Assembly: GCF_014695585.1 (NCBI RefSeq)
Contig: NZ_JACJON010000042.1
Span: forward strand, 34,338 to 98,337
Length of the DNA stretch: 64,000 nt
Source of the DNA: Microcoleus sp. FACHB-831
Lineage (GTDB): Bacteria; Cyanobacteriota; Cyanobacteriia; Cyanobacteriales; FACHB-T130
Direction: 5' to 3'
Made by a program: the position numbers and the translations under genes. The notes under the pieces are model-generated. The model searched no databases and was not told where the DNA came from. It saw only the letters and a list, made by a program, of their open reading frames with translations. Below, piece after piece: positions 17,907 through 26,676 of this stretch. Position 1 is the first letter of the stretch; every line of letters begins with the position of its first letter.

Positions 17907-19331
17907 CTAAGAGTAACCTTTAGCGGCTCGTTCTGGCAATCCCATCACGCTTCGGTAGTGGGATTCAATTTCGCTAATTGATTTAGATTGCCGCTTTGTA
18001 ACCCACTGACTGCGCTCAAACAATTCTTTTTTCAAATCATCTACGTTAATGGTTGTTACGTTACCATTGGCAACAATTTGTTTCCCATTCACCCAAGCGC
18101 TATCTACTGCCTGAGTGGGGCGTCCCCATATTAGCAAACCAATGGGATCTGTTCGGGGTAGAAGGGATAAATTAGTAAGGTCGTAAAGTACCAAATCTGC
18201 TTTTTTACCTACAGTCAGCGAACCAAGTTCATCGCCGAGGTTTAATCCCTTCGCGCCGCCTAAAGCTGCCATTTCTACAGATTCGCGGGGCGAAATCCAT
18301 TGGTGGTAATCTAAATCTGTGACGTTGTGTAAAATTGAGCCGATTTTAATTGCTTCTAGTAAGTCTTGCGAGTCGTTGCTAGAAGCGCCATCGCATCCAA
18401 AAGAGACGTTTACTCCAGCTTGACGATATTTCAAAATAGGCGCAATGCCGCTTCCTAAGCGCAGGTTGCTGAGGGGATTGTGTACTACGGTTGATTGAGT
18501 TTCGGCTAAGATGGCGATATCGTCATCGTTTAACCAGACGCAGTGGGCTAAAGAAGTTTTGGAACTGAGATAATTTATGCGCTTTAGGTGTTCGACGGCG
18601 CTACAACCGTATTTTTCTTGCGCTAGCAACTGTTGAGCTTTGGTTTCTAGTAAGTGGGAATGGCGACAAATATTGTAGCGATCGCTCAATTCTATGCATC
18701 CTTCAAACAAAGCATCGCTGCACAGTTGAATCCCCGTTGGTGCAACTAGGAAATATATCCCCTCTTCTGGGTTGTGAAATTTGTCAATAGCTTCCTGCAT
18801 CAGTTGTAAAGATGCAGCAGTTGAGCGAAGATACGCTTTGTGTTCCCTTTCTGTACCAGCGGAGGGAATGCCAGCATTGAGAGATTCATCTTGAATCAGC
18901 GGTGCAATAAAAGCGCGGATTCCTATTTCTTTGTAGCCGCGAACAGCAGCTTCAATGGTTTCTAGTTCTTTACCCGGAATTAAAACTAAGTGATCGACAA
19001 CGCTTGTACCCCCTGAAAGTAAAGTTTCTACTGCCGTGCCTAAAGCACTGATATATACCTGTTCTGGTTCGAGGGGTGCAAATTCGTAAAGTTCCGCCAG
19101 CCACAATTCTAGAGGAACAGGGGGAATAATACCCCGCTGCCACATCTCGGAAGAGTGGGTGTGCGCGTTGAAGAAACCGGGGAGTAGAAGTTTGTTCGTA
19201 CCATCGACGGCTGTACCGACGACATCTAGATTGGGTGCAATGGCGCTAATGTGCGAGTCTGCAATTTGCACATCGACAGTGCCGTAACCGTCATCAACCG
19301 GAACTAAAACTTGCTGAAGGGTAAAACTCAC
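17907..19331 (-). CDS. amidohydrolase family deaminase (cytosine deaminase/ATZ-TRZ-like)
   Basis: The 474-residue enzyme has the metal site of the TrzN/SsnA/guanine-deaminase group: FFNAHTHSSEMW (HxH), HSHLLETKAQ (third His) and SFGCDGASSNDSQDLLE (Asp). It hydrolyses or deaminates a heterocyclic or amide nitrogen compound in the cytosol, using one bound metal. The LAHCVWLNDDDIAILA block supplies the His near the substrate. It is divergent from the isochorismatase gene. Guanine, cytosine, hydantoin-like or triazine-like substrates all remain possible. Confidence 0.9.
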   Translation of the reverse strand: MSFTLQQVLVPVDDGYGTVDVQIADSHISAIAPNLDVVGTAVDGTNKLLLPGFFNAHTHSSEMWQRGIIPPVPLELWLAELYEFAPLEPEQVYISALGTAVETLLSGGTSVVDHLVLIPGKELETIEAAVRGYKEIGIRAFIAPLIQDESLNAGIPSAGTEREHKAYLRSTAASLQLMQEAIDKFHNPEEGIYFLVAPTGIQLCSDALFEGCIELSDRYNICRHSHLLETKAQQLLAQEKYGCSAVEHLKRINYLSSKTSLAHCVWLNDDDIAILAETQSTVVHNPLSNLRLGSGIAPILKYRQAGVNVSFGCDGASSNDSQDLLEAIKIGSILHNVTDLDYHQWISPRESVEMAALGGAKGLNLGDELGSLTVGKKADLVLYDLTNLSLLPRTDPIGLLIWGRPTQAVDSAWVNGKQIVANGNVTTINVDDLKKELFERSQWVTKRQSKSISEIESHYRSVMGLPERAAKGYS

Positions 19332-19434
19332 AAATTTGACCTTTTACTTAAAAATTACAGAACTCTATCAGTCTTGGTGGTAAATAGTGGTATTCAAGAC
19401 ATCATGTTGATTTCTCTAATTCACAATTTTAATT

Positions 19435-20214
19435 ATGAATCGATCGCTCCGTACCTTGGGTGTAGCGCCAAATGCTTGGGCAGTTGATGAGAAAATTGCC
19501 GACATCACCCGTCCACCCCTCAAACCCGAACCTGTCACCCTAACAACAGCAACTAAGACGCTGCGCGTGGATTTGGCAAAAGCCGCCATATTGGTGATAG
19601 ATATGCAGAACGATTTCTGTCATCCTGATGGCTGGCTAGCTCATATTGGCGTAGACGTGACACCCGCACGCACGCCCATCAATCCTTTGAAAAATGTGCT
19701 GCCAAAATTGCGGAGTGCAAACCTGCCTGTAATTTGGATAAACTGGGGCAACCGTCCCGATTTAATGAATATCAGCGCGGGAGCGCGTCACGTTTACAAT
19801 CCTACAGGCGATGGTGTGGGTTTGGGCGACCCTCTGCCAGCCAATGGCGCACCCGTTTTGATGGCTGGTAGTTGGGCGGCGGCGGTGGTAGATGAGCTGG
19901 AACAAAAGCCGGAAGATATCCGCGTTGACAAGTACCGGATGAGCGGTTTTTGGGATACTCCCTTGGATAGTATCCTGCGGAATCTAGGAAGAACTACTTT
20001 GTTTTTTGCAGGAGTCAACGCCGATCAATGCGTGATGGCAACATTGCAAGATGCCAATTTCCTCGGCTATGACTGCATTTTGGTTACTGATTGTAGTGCA
20101 ACTACATCTCCCGAGTATTGCTGGCAAGCAACTCTTTATAACATCAATCAGTGTTTTGGTTTCGTTACAGATTCTCAAGCTATCGTAGAAGCAATTAGCA
20201 ATGGGGAATTTTAG
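19435..20214 (+). CDS. cysteine hydrolase of the isochorismatase family
   Basis: The 259-residue product has the catalytic triad regions: VIDMQNDFC (Asp), VDKYRMSGF (Lys) and GVNADQCV (nucleophile Cys). The closest functional types are amidohydrolases such as RutB (ureidoacrylate) and biuret hydrolase, so a carbamoyl or amide substrate is likely. An N-terminal 45-residue arm precedes the core. It heads a rightward run with the cupin and CocE genes and is divergent from the amidohydrolase, consistent with one pathway. Confidence 0.9.
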   Translation: MNRSLRTLGVAPNAWAVDEKIADITRPPLKPEPVTLTTATKTLRVDLAKAAILVIDMQNDFCHPDGWLAHIGVDVTPARTPINPLKNVLPKLRSANLPVIWINWGNRPDLMNISAGARHVYNPTGDGVGLGDPLPANGAPVLMAGSWAAAVVDELEQKPEDIRVDKYRMSGFWDTPLDSILRNLGRTTLFFAGVNADQCVMATLQDANFLGYDCILVTDCSATTSPEYCWQATLYNINQCFGFVTDSQAIVEAISNGEF

Positions 20215-20235
20215 ATTTTAAGGTAAATCTAAAAT
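20208..20235 (+). terminator. 11-bp inverted repeat over the isochorismatase stop
   Basis: ATTTTAGATTT (20208-20218) and AAATCTAAAAT (20225-20235) form a perfect stem with a 6-nt loop that includes the stop codon. Without a strong U-run it may weaken rather than end transcription into the cupin gene. Confidence 0.4.
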
Positions 20236-20302
20236 CATCTCGGCGGACTTTCTCCGCCTGGGCAAAATTGTCGGGCTAACAGCTAAACTGAAGGAAACCC
20301 AA

Positions 20303-20758
20303 ATGGATGCTGCTCGTTGCGTTATTCCTGTCCTCAAATCTCCTAAAGACTATCAAGCATATCGGATTAGTGCTAATGATAGTAACCGTTTAGCAATTGT
20401 ATTCGATCCGAAGACGGCGAATATCTCATTAAGTTTTTGTGTAGAAATATTCGATGTTGGGGGGCAAACACCGCCGAATCGACATCAAATGGCTGTAGAG
20501 ATGTTTTTCGTCCTTAAAGGAGAAGGGCAAGCCACTTGTGATGGAAAGACTGTACCAATTCGCCCTGGAGACAGTATTTTAGTGCCCCCGACGGGCATTC
20601 ATAAACTTGAAAATACGGGATCTGGTCGCTTGTATACACTGTGTATCATGGTTCCCAATGAAGATTTTGTAGAACTAATTCGCAGTGGCATTCCTGTTGA
20701 ATTGGATGAAGAGGATTTAAAAGTCCTCGGTCGTTCAGATTCTTTGGTTACACTTTAA
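20303..20758 (+). CDS. single-domain cupin protein
   Basis: The 151-residue protein shows both cupin motifs: NRHQMAVEMFFVLKGEG (motif 1, His and Glu ligands) and PGDSILVPPTGIHKLEN (motif 2, His). It is a small metal-dependent beta-barrel, either an enzyme or a ligand-binding regulator. A GAAGGAAA ribosome site precedes the ATG. It lies between the isochorismatase and CocE genes, so it probably serves the same compound class. No DNA-binding domain is attached. Confidence 0.88.
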   Translation: MDAARCVIPVLKSPKDYQAYRISANDSNRLAIVFDPKTANISLSFCVEIFDVGGQTPPNRHQMAVEMFFVLKGEGQATCDGKTVPIRPGDSILVPPTGIHKLENTGSGRLYTLCIMVPNEDFVELIRSGIPVELDEEDLKVLGRSDSLVTL

Positions 20759-20815
20759 AAATTGGAAATGGGGAATCGGTTTATCTCTGTAGCAATGAAC
20801 CATGAACCATGAACT

Positions 20816-22489
20816 ATGAACAAAGAAACAGTTTCAATGCACGCCAGAGATGGGGTGCGGCTAGATGCGGATATTTATCGCCCTGATGATAACGGTACTT
20901 ATCCAGTATTGCTGATGCGGCAACCATATGGAAGAGCGATCGCATCTACTGTAGTCTACGCCCACCCCGCTTGGTATGCCGCCCAAGGCTATATTGTAGT
21001 TATTCAAGATGTCCGAGGGCGGGGCACTTCTGAAGGTGAATTTAAACTGTTTGCCCACGAGATTGAAGATGGTTTTGATACCGTAAACTGGGCGGCTAAT
21101 TTACCAGGAAGTACGGGCGATGTCGGAATGTATGGGTTTTCTTACCAGGGGATGACTCAGCTTTACGCCGCCGCCGAACATCCACCCGCCTTGAAAGCTA
21201 TTTGCCCCTCTATGATTGGCTACGATTTGTATGCAGATTGGGCTTATGAAGGCGGGGCATTTTGTTTGCAAGCTAATTTGGGATGGGCAATTCAATTAGC
21301 AACAGAAACAGCTAGGTTGCGGGGAGATGAGAAGGCGTATCAAGCGCTTTTTAATGCTTCTCGCAATTTACCTTTATATGACACAATTCCTGCTAATCCA
21401 GAAATATTAAAAAACTTAGCGCCTGACTCTTTTTATCACGACTGGTTAAACCATCCCGAAACTGATGAATATTGGGCAAACCTGTCACCTTCGCGCTTCA
21501 TGCTGGAAGTTGATCTGCCAATGCTGCACGTTGGGGGATGGTTCGATACCTACCTGCGCGGTACTCTGAATTTATACAAGAAAATATCAGTTAGCAGCGC
21601 TTTCCCTCAGCATTTAGTAATTGGCCCTTGGGCGCATTTGCCTTGGGGTCGCAAAGTCGGTGCGGTTGATTATGGTGCAGAGGCGGCTAGCCCAATTGAC
21701 TGGCTGCAAGTGCGTTGGTTTAATCAATTTCTCAAAGGTATTGATACGGGAATATTAGATGAACCGCCCGTTTATTTGTTTGAAATGGGTAGTAATGAAT
21801 GGCGTTTTTTTGATAGTTGGCCTAGCGATAATAATAAATCCTATTTTCTGGAAAGTTCGGGTTTAGCCAGTATGCGGGAGTATGCTGGCAAGTTAGTTAA
21901 GCAAGAGGAAGAATCTAATAATCCAAAATACGATCCCCCCCTACCCCCCCTTAAAAAAGGGGGGGGTGAAAATCCAAAATCGATGGATGTGTTTGTCCAC
22001 GATCCTTGGCGACCTGTTCCAGCTTTGGGGGGACACGCTGCAATTCCTGCTGGTTCTTTTGACCGTTCTAGCATCGATTGTCGCACGGATGTTTTAACTT
22101 ATACTTCTGCACCGCTAGAGGCGGATTTATATATCGCTGGGGATGTAGCTGTAGAAGTTTATTGCACGGCTGATAAGCCAACTTTTGATTTATGTGCTGT
22201 CTTGTCTGAGGTGCGAAGTAATGGCAGCGTCTACAATTTTACTCAGGGTTATTTGCGCGTGAATCCCGGTGGGGAAACGACTCCGCTACAAATTAAACTT
22301 CAGCCGACTTGTATAAAGATTGCGTCTGGTAATGCCTTACGTTTGAGTTTAAGTGCTGCTTGTTTTCCTGCTTATCCAGTGAATCCGGGAACGAGATCTC
22401 TTCCTGCTGAAACTCGTTTGATTGAGGCTGAAATTATTACTTTGACCGTGCTAGCTGGAGGCGATTGTCCTTCGAGAATCTTACTTTAG
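20816..22489 (+). CDS. CocE/NonD family hydrolase (X-Pro dipeptidyl-peptidase S15 fold)
   Basis: The 557-residue alpha/beta hydrolase has the nucleophile elbow GMYGFSYQGMTQ (Ser), LHVGGWFDTYLRGT (Asp) and VIGPWAHLPW (His), followed by the C-terminal jelly-roll domain. The family hydrolyses esters or amides, cocaine esterase and X-Pro peptidases being examples. An in-frame 51-bp repeat insertion at 21920-21970 adds 17 residues rich in Pro and Gly between the two domains. It ends the isochorismatase-cupin run. Confidence 0.9.
   Translation: MNKETVSMHARDGVRLDADIYRPDDNGTYPVLLMRQPYGRAIASTVVYAHPAWYAAQGYIVVIQDVRGRGTSEGEFKLFAHEIEDGFDTVNWAANLPGSTGDVGMYGFSYQGMTQLYAAAEHPPALKAICPSMIGYDLYADWAYEGGAFCLQANLGWAIQLATETARLRGDEKAYQALFNASRNLPLYDTIPANPEILKNLAPDSFYHDWLNHPETDEYWANLSPSRFMLEVDLPMLHVGGWFDTYLRGTLNLYKKISVSSAFPQHLVIGPWAHLPWGRKVGAVDYGAEAASPIDWLQVRWFNQFLKGIDTGILDEPPVYLFEMGSNEWRFFDSWPSDNNKSYFLESSGLASMREYAGKLVKQEEESNNPKYDPPLPPLKKGGGENPKSMDVFVHDPWRPVPALGGHAAIPAGSFDRSSIDCRTDVLTYTSAPLEADLYIAGDVAVEVYCTADKPTFDLCAVLSEVRSNGSVYNFTQGYLRVNPGGETTPLQIKLQPTCIKIASGNALRLSLSAACFPAYPVNPGTRSLPAETRLIEAEIITLTVLAGGDCPSRILL
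21920..21984. repeat. GC-rich repeat inserted in frame in the CocE gene
   Basis: AATCCAAAAT followed by CGAT occurs at 21920 and again at 21971, bracketing a C-tract/TTAAAAAA/G-tract hairpin (21935-21966). The unit is 51 bp, exactly 17 codons, so the reading frame is kept. The same C-tract hairpin type occurs at 14608 and 22503. Confidence 0.7.
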
Positions 22490-22624
22490 AGCGATCGCAC
22501 AGATCCCCCCAACCCCGCTTTTTAAAGGGGGCTATGCGTAAGTACCTATCAAATCTGTATTCTGACGGATGCTGGCTTTTGTGTAGTTTTATTAATTTAA
22601 AAGGCAGCGATTGTAGGAAAACTA

Positions 22625-23668
22625 ATGCCGGAAGGACCAGAAGTAAGGCGGTTTGCAGATTCGCTTTGCAAAGCGCTTGAAGGTAAAGAAATAATTTCAT
22701 TAATGGCACGCACGCGGGGCGCAAAGGCTTGGCTGTTAGAGCATCCAGGTGTTTTAATCAACCGCCGAATTGAACGAGTGCGATCGCGCGGTAAGCACCT
22801 TTATTGTTTGATTGAGGGCGGCTACTATTTCCATTCTCACCTAATGATGTGGGGGAGATGGGCGGTGGAAAGTGAAGTACCTCTAGAGATAGATCGTCGG
22901 GAAAGAGCGCGAATTGTTGTGCCAGATGCGATCGCTATTCTCTACTCAGCACCAATTTTTGAAATAGGTGCAGGCGATCCTTTTGAACTTGTCGAAAATC
23001 TACGCACTCTTGGCCCCGATATCTTACCTTATCCCGAAGAAGGATTATTTGATACTGTAAAGTTTAAAGAACGGTTGCTAACACCTGAAAACAGCGATCG
23101 CGCTATTGGTGCGGCGTTACTCGATCAACAAATCTTAGCCGGAATTGGTAATTATTTGAGAGCGGAAATTTTGTTTGATTGTCGCCTCGACCCTTGGAAA
23201 TTGGTTGGCGAGTTGACAACAAATGAACTGGAACGATTGTGCGAGTCAATTGTTAAACTAGCGCTGCGAGCCGATGAGAAGGGCGGGGTTACTGTTTCTG
23301 ATGAAGAGCGATCGCGCATGAAAACTGATTCTACGCTAGTTTATCAACTCGGACGCGAGTATGGGAATCGGCACTATGTTTTTCGTCGCACCAATTTACC
23401 TTGTTTGAGATGTAACGACACAATTCGCCAATTGCGTCAAGTGACAAGAGCGGATGAAGAAGGCGAGAAAAGTAGGATTATCTACTTTTGTCCTAGTTGT
23501 CAGGGGACGACGGTAGAGCTTAAGAAATCAAAAAGCAAGTCTTCTAAAGTTGCGGCTGAGGGAAATAAAAATGATGCAGAGATTGCCTCAAGTTCTATTA
23601 AAAAGACGGGGAAGCGATCGCGTCCTCCCGTCGATAATAGCGAAAATATTAATCAGGTGAATGTATGA
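22625..23668 (+). CDS. Fpg/Nei family DNA glycosylase
   Basis: The start MPEGPEVRRF gives the family Pro2 nucleophile and Glu3. The H2TH region reads DQQILAGIGNYLRAEILFD and the C-terminal zinc finger has two CxxC pairs (CLRC and CPSC) about 25 residues apart. It removes oxidised bases and nicks the strand (base-excision repair). The 347 residues exceed the usual 260-290 because a Lys/Ser-rich tail of about 50 residues follows the finger. Its stop overlaps the ligase start by 4 nt. It is closer to Nei (endonuclease VIII) than to MutM. Confidence 0.92.
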   Translation: MPEGPEVRRFADSLCKALEGKEIISLMARTRGAKAWLLEHPGVLINRRIERVRSRGKHLYCLIEGGYYFHSHLMMWGRWAVESEVPLEIDRRERARIVVPDAIAILYSAPIFEIGAGDPFELVENLRTLGPDILPYPEEGLFDTVKFKERLLTPENSDRAIGAALLDQQILAGIGNYLRAEILFDCRLDPWKLVGELTTNELERLCESIVKLALRADEKGGVTVSDEERSRMKTDSTLVYQLGREYGNRHYVFRRTNLPCLRCNDTIRQLRQVTRADEEGEKSRIIYFCPSCQGTTVELKKSKSKSSKVAAEGNKNDAEIASSSIKKTGKRSRPPVDNSENINQVNV

Positions 23669-26586
23669 TTAACTCCGCCAAGTTAAACATAGAGGAAAAT
23701 ACTGGAGCGTTGAGCCGTTTTGCCAGCGTTGCCGAACAAGTTGCAGCAACAACTAAGCGGACAGAAAAAGCAGCATTTTTGGGAAACTATTTCACCTCTC
23801 TATCTGATGATGATTTGTCTCATGCTGCGCGATACTTTGCCGGATATATATTTCCCCTGCGAGATCAGCGCACAATTAATATTGGTGGGGCGGCATTGCT
23901 AACAGCAATAACGGCTGTTAGCGGAGAAGAGAAATCGGCATTACAAACAAGATTAGTAACGCTTGGCGATCCTGGGGATGTAGCAGAAGAAGCTTTTAAT
24001 AAAAATGTAAATATTGATGGCGATAACCAGAGTCTTACACTTTCTGAATTATCAAATAAACTTGAAAAATTAGCAGCGACAACAGGAAGCAAACGTAAAA
24101 CTGAGCTTGTCACAGAATTGCTTAAGGTGGCAACGCCAGTTGAAGCGAAATATATAGTTAAGCTATTAGCAGGCGATTTAAGAATTGGGCTTAAAGAAGG
24201 TGCAGTTGAAGATGCGATCGCTCGCCTTTTCAAGACAAATGTTTCTAAAGTTCAGTGGGCAAATATGCTAACTGGCGATATTGGCGAAACTGCTTTACTA
24301 GCGCGTCACCAAAGACTTGATGACGCGCGGATGCGGCTATTCCATCCTATTAAATTTATGCTCGCTAGTCCCGCCGCAGATTTAACAGAAGTCGCGAAAC
24401 AAATGCCTTCAGGATTTGCCGTTGAAGACAAGTATGATGGAATTCGCGCTCAAATTCACCTTGCACCAGCCGAGGAAGATAACTCGATTCTTCACGGTAA
24501 TATCCATAATGGTAGGCGCGTTGCCCTCTTTTCAAGAACGCTTGACGAAATTACCCAAAGCTTTCCAGATTTAATCGATCCAATTGCTGGAATTATATCA
24601 AGTGAAGCCGCAAAGGGTGAAGAGGGTGGTTTAATTTTGGACGGGGAAATTGTGCCCGTTAGGGATAATGAAATTTTACCTTTTCAAGAATTGCAAAAGC
24701 GACTTGGACGCAAGAAAGTTTCAGAGGAATTACTTGCCGCTGTCCCTGTTGGATTTATTGCCTACGATGTGTTGTACGCTCAAGGGCAAGTGTTAATTAA
24801 TCAGCCCTTTTCCCAGAGGCGGAAGATTTTAGAATCTCTACATTTTGACACTCTAAGGGTACGTTGTGCTGCTTCAAAACAAGTCCCAGATATTTCCCAA
24901 TTAGATGAAGAATTTGCCGCAGCGCGAGCCAGGGGAAATGAAGGCTTGATGGTGAAAGATTTGGATTCTACCTATAAACCTGGTAGGAGAGGACGAGATT
25001 GGCTGAAAATTAAACGCGCACTGGCAACGCTTGATGTTGTTGTGACAGCAGCCGAGGTAGGAAATGGCAAACGGCATCGCTTTTTGTCTGACTATACTTT
25101 TGCCGTGCGAAAGAGCGAAACAGATCCAACACTTTTAAATATTGGTAAGGCTTATTCAGGGTTAACAGATGCAGAGATAACTGAGCTTTCCGAGTGGTTT
25201 CGCGCTCATACTTTGCAAGAGTTAGCGCATGGTAAAGTGTGTTTGGTGGAACCGCGCATCGTCCTTGAAGTGACTTTCGATCTCGTGCAAGCTTCGACGC
25301 GACATGAAAGCGGTTATGCGCTAAGATTTCCGCGCATTTTGCGGGTGAGGAATGATAAGCCTGCTGAAGAAATTGATACGCTTGAAACTGTGCGTCGTTT
25401 GGCGGAAACTGCACCTTCTGAACCTGCAACTGATAAACAGGAATCTTTTGTTGATGCTGCTGCTAAATTGAATATCCCTCCACCCCCCCTTGGAGGCAAT
25501 AGTGAATCTGGTATTTTTCAGTTAGAAAATGATATAAACCAAACCCCAAATATTGAAGCAGCGCACGAGGCTTTTAAAGCTTTTATTGATAGCAGCGATC
25601 GCTCTAAATCTATAGCAATACTGCACGACTCAGACGCCGATGGCGTGACTGCTGGGGTTGTATTGCAGCTAGCCTTGCAACGCGCTGGATTTGAGAAAGT
25701 AACCCGCGTTATACCCGATCGCGATCGCAATGCGTGGACGCCTGCAAACCGCGCTCGCGTCTCTGCTGTTACACCCGATCGTTTATTTGTACTCGATCTC
25801 GGTAGCCAATCGGAACCAGTAATTAATAATGTTCCTACTTGCTTTATCGATCACCACCGTCCTGAAGGTGTCCCGTCTAATGATACGCTGATTAGCGCTT
25901 ACACTTGGGAGCCAATTCCTAACACCTCGCTGATAGTTTGGGAACTCTGTCAAGAAATTATAGATGTATCAGATTTAGATTGGATTGCAGCTATCGGGAC
26001 AATGAGCGATTTAGGTGAAAAGGCTCCTTTTGAAATGTTGGCAGTTGCTAAAACTAAGTACACAGCAAAATATTTAAAGGAAGCTTCTGCCTTAATTAAT
26101 GCAGCGCGGCGTGCTTCCCACTACAATCCAGAAGTAGCAGCGCAGGCGTTGCTTACGCATAAAGATCCGCGATCGCTCGTTAATTCAAACAACCCCGAAG
26201 TTGAGCAACTTCGATTAGCTAAGGCGGAAGTTAATACAGCACTTCAAGAGGGAAAAAAAGCAGCACCAATTTTTGCTGGAAATGTCGCTTTAGTGCGTGT
26301 AAATTCACCTTGTCAAATTCATCCGCTAATCGCACAAAGTTGGCGCACGCGATTACCAAAATATGTGGTTATTGTAGCGAATGAGGGATATATTCCCGGT
26401 CGGATTAACTTTAGCGCCAGAACGTCATCGGGGGTCAATGTCCTTGACTTGTTACGCGGTATAGAATTATCAGAAGGTGAGGGTAGCTACGGACACGGAC
26501 ACGATAGCGCATCTGGAGGAAGTTTGCCACGCGATCGCTGGAATGAGTTGCTGATCAAACTGGGGTTTAATATCACCGAAAATTAA
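23665..26586 (+). CDS. ATP-dependent DNA ligase fused to a DHH/DHHA1 phosphoesterase
   Basis: Residues 1 to about 590 form an archaeal-type ATP ligase: an N-terminal DNA-binding domain (LLAGDLRIGLKEGAVEDAIA), nucleotidyl-lysine Lys256 in EDKYDGIRA, motif III GGLILDGEIVPV, motif IV EGLMVKDLDSTY, motif V WLKIKR and an OB domain. A Pro-rich linker leads to residues 620-973, a RecJ-like domain with LHDSDADGVTAG (Asp655, 657, 659), DHH at 729-731 and a C-terminal GHGHDSASGGSLP DHHA1 motif. Bacteria normally seal nicks with NAD-dependent LigA, so this enzyme is extra. With Nei it would make a glycosylase, nuclease and ligase set for base-excision repair (inference). Confidence 0.92.
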   Translation: MINSAKLNIEENTGALSRFASVAEQVAATTKRTEKAAFLGNYFTSLSDDDLSHAARYFAGYIFPLRDQRTINIGGAALLTAITAVSGEEKSALQTRLVTLGDPGDVAEEAFNKNVNIDGDNQSLTLSELSNKLEKLAATTGSKRKTELVTELLKVATPVEAKYIVKLLAGDLRIGLKEGAVEDAIARLFKTNVSKVQWANMLTGDIGETALLARHQRLDDARMRLFHPIKFMLASPAADLTEVAKQMPSGFAVEDKYDGIRAQIHLAPAEEDNSILHGNIHNGRRVALFSRTLDEITQSFPDLIDPIAGIISSEAAKGEEGGLILDGEIVPVRDNEILPFQELQKRLGRKKVSEELLAAVPVGFIAYDVLYAQGQVLINQPFSQRRKILESLHFDTLRVRCAASKQVPDISQLDEEFAAARARGNEGLMVKDLDSTYKPGRRGRDWLKIKRALATLDVVVTAAEVGNGKRHRFLSDYTFAVRKSETDPTLLNIGKAYSGLTDAEITELSEWFRAHTLQELAHGKVCLVEPRIVLEVTFDLVQASTRHESGYALRFPRILRVRNDKPAEEIDTLETVRRLAETAPSEPATDKQESFVDAAAKLNIPPPPLGGNSESGIFQLENDINQTPNIEAAHEAFKAFIDSSDRSKSIAILHDSDADGVTAGVVLQLALQRAGFEKVTRVIPDRDRNAWTPANRARVSAVTPDRLFVLDLGSQSEPVINNVPTCFIDHHRPEGVPSNDTLISAYTWEPIPNTSLIVWELCQEIIDVSDLDWIAAIGTMSDLGEKAPFEMLAVAKTKYTAKYLKEASALINAARRASHYNPEVAAQALLTHKDPRSLVNSNNPEVEQLRLAKAEVNTALQEGKKAAPIFAGNVALVRVNSPCQIHPLIAQSWRTRLPKYVVIVANEGYIPGRINFSARTSSGVNVLDLLRGIELSEGEGSYGHGHDSASGGSLPRDRWNELLIKLGFNITEN

Positions 26587-26625
26587 TAAATAGGGAATGG
26601 GTTCTTAGCCAACCCTTCTCCCCAG

Positions 26626-26658
26626 ACTCCGGACTCCGGACTCCGGACTCCGGACTCG
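26626..26658. repeat. tandem ACTCCGG heptamers
   Basis: Four complete ACTCCGG units and a partial fifth lie in the 90-nt gap between the ligase and nucleoside hydrolase genes. The array is a short tandem repeated repeat of the cyanobacterial kind and can vary in copy number. Confidence 0.9.
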
Positions 26659-26676
26659 AATGAACGATTACCAAAG

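Noticed and set aside
22437..22724. 95-codon minus-strand frame over the CocE/Nei junction
   Set aside because: It crosses two good genes and a repeat and has no recognisable content.
26626..26658. CRISPR-like repeat
   Set aside because: Contiguous heptamers without spacers. No CRISPR array was seen anywhere in the window.
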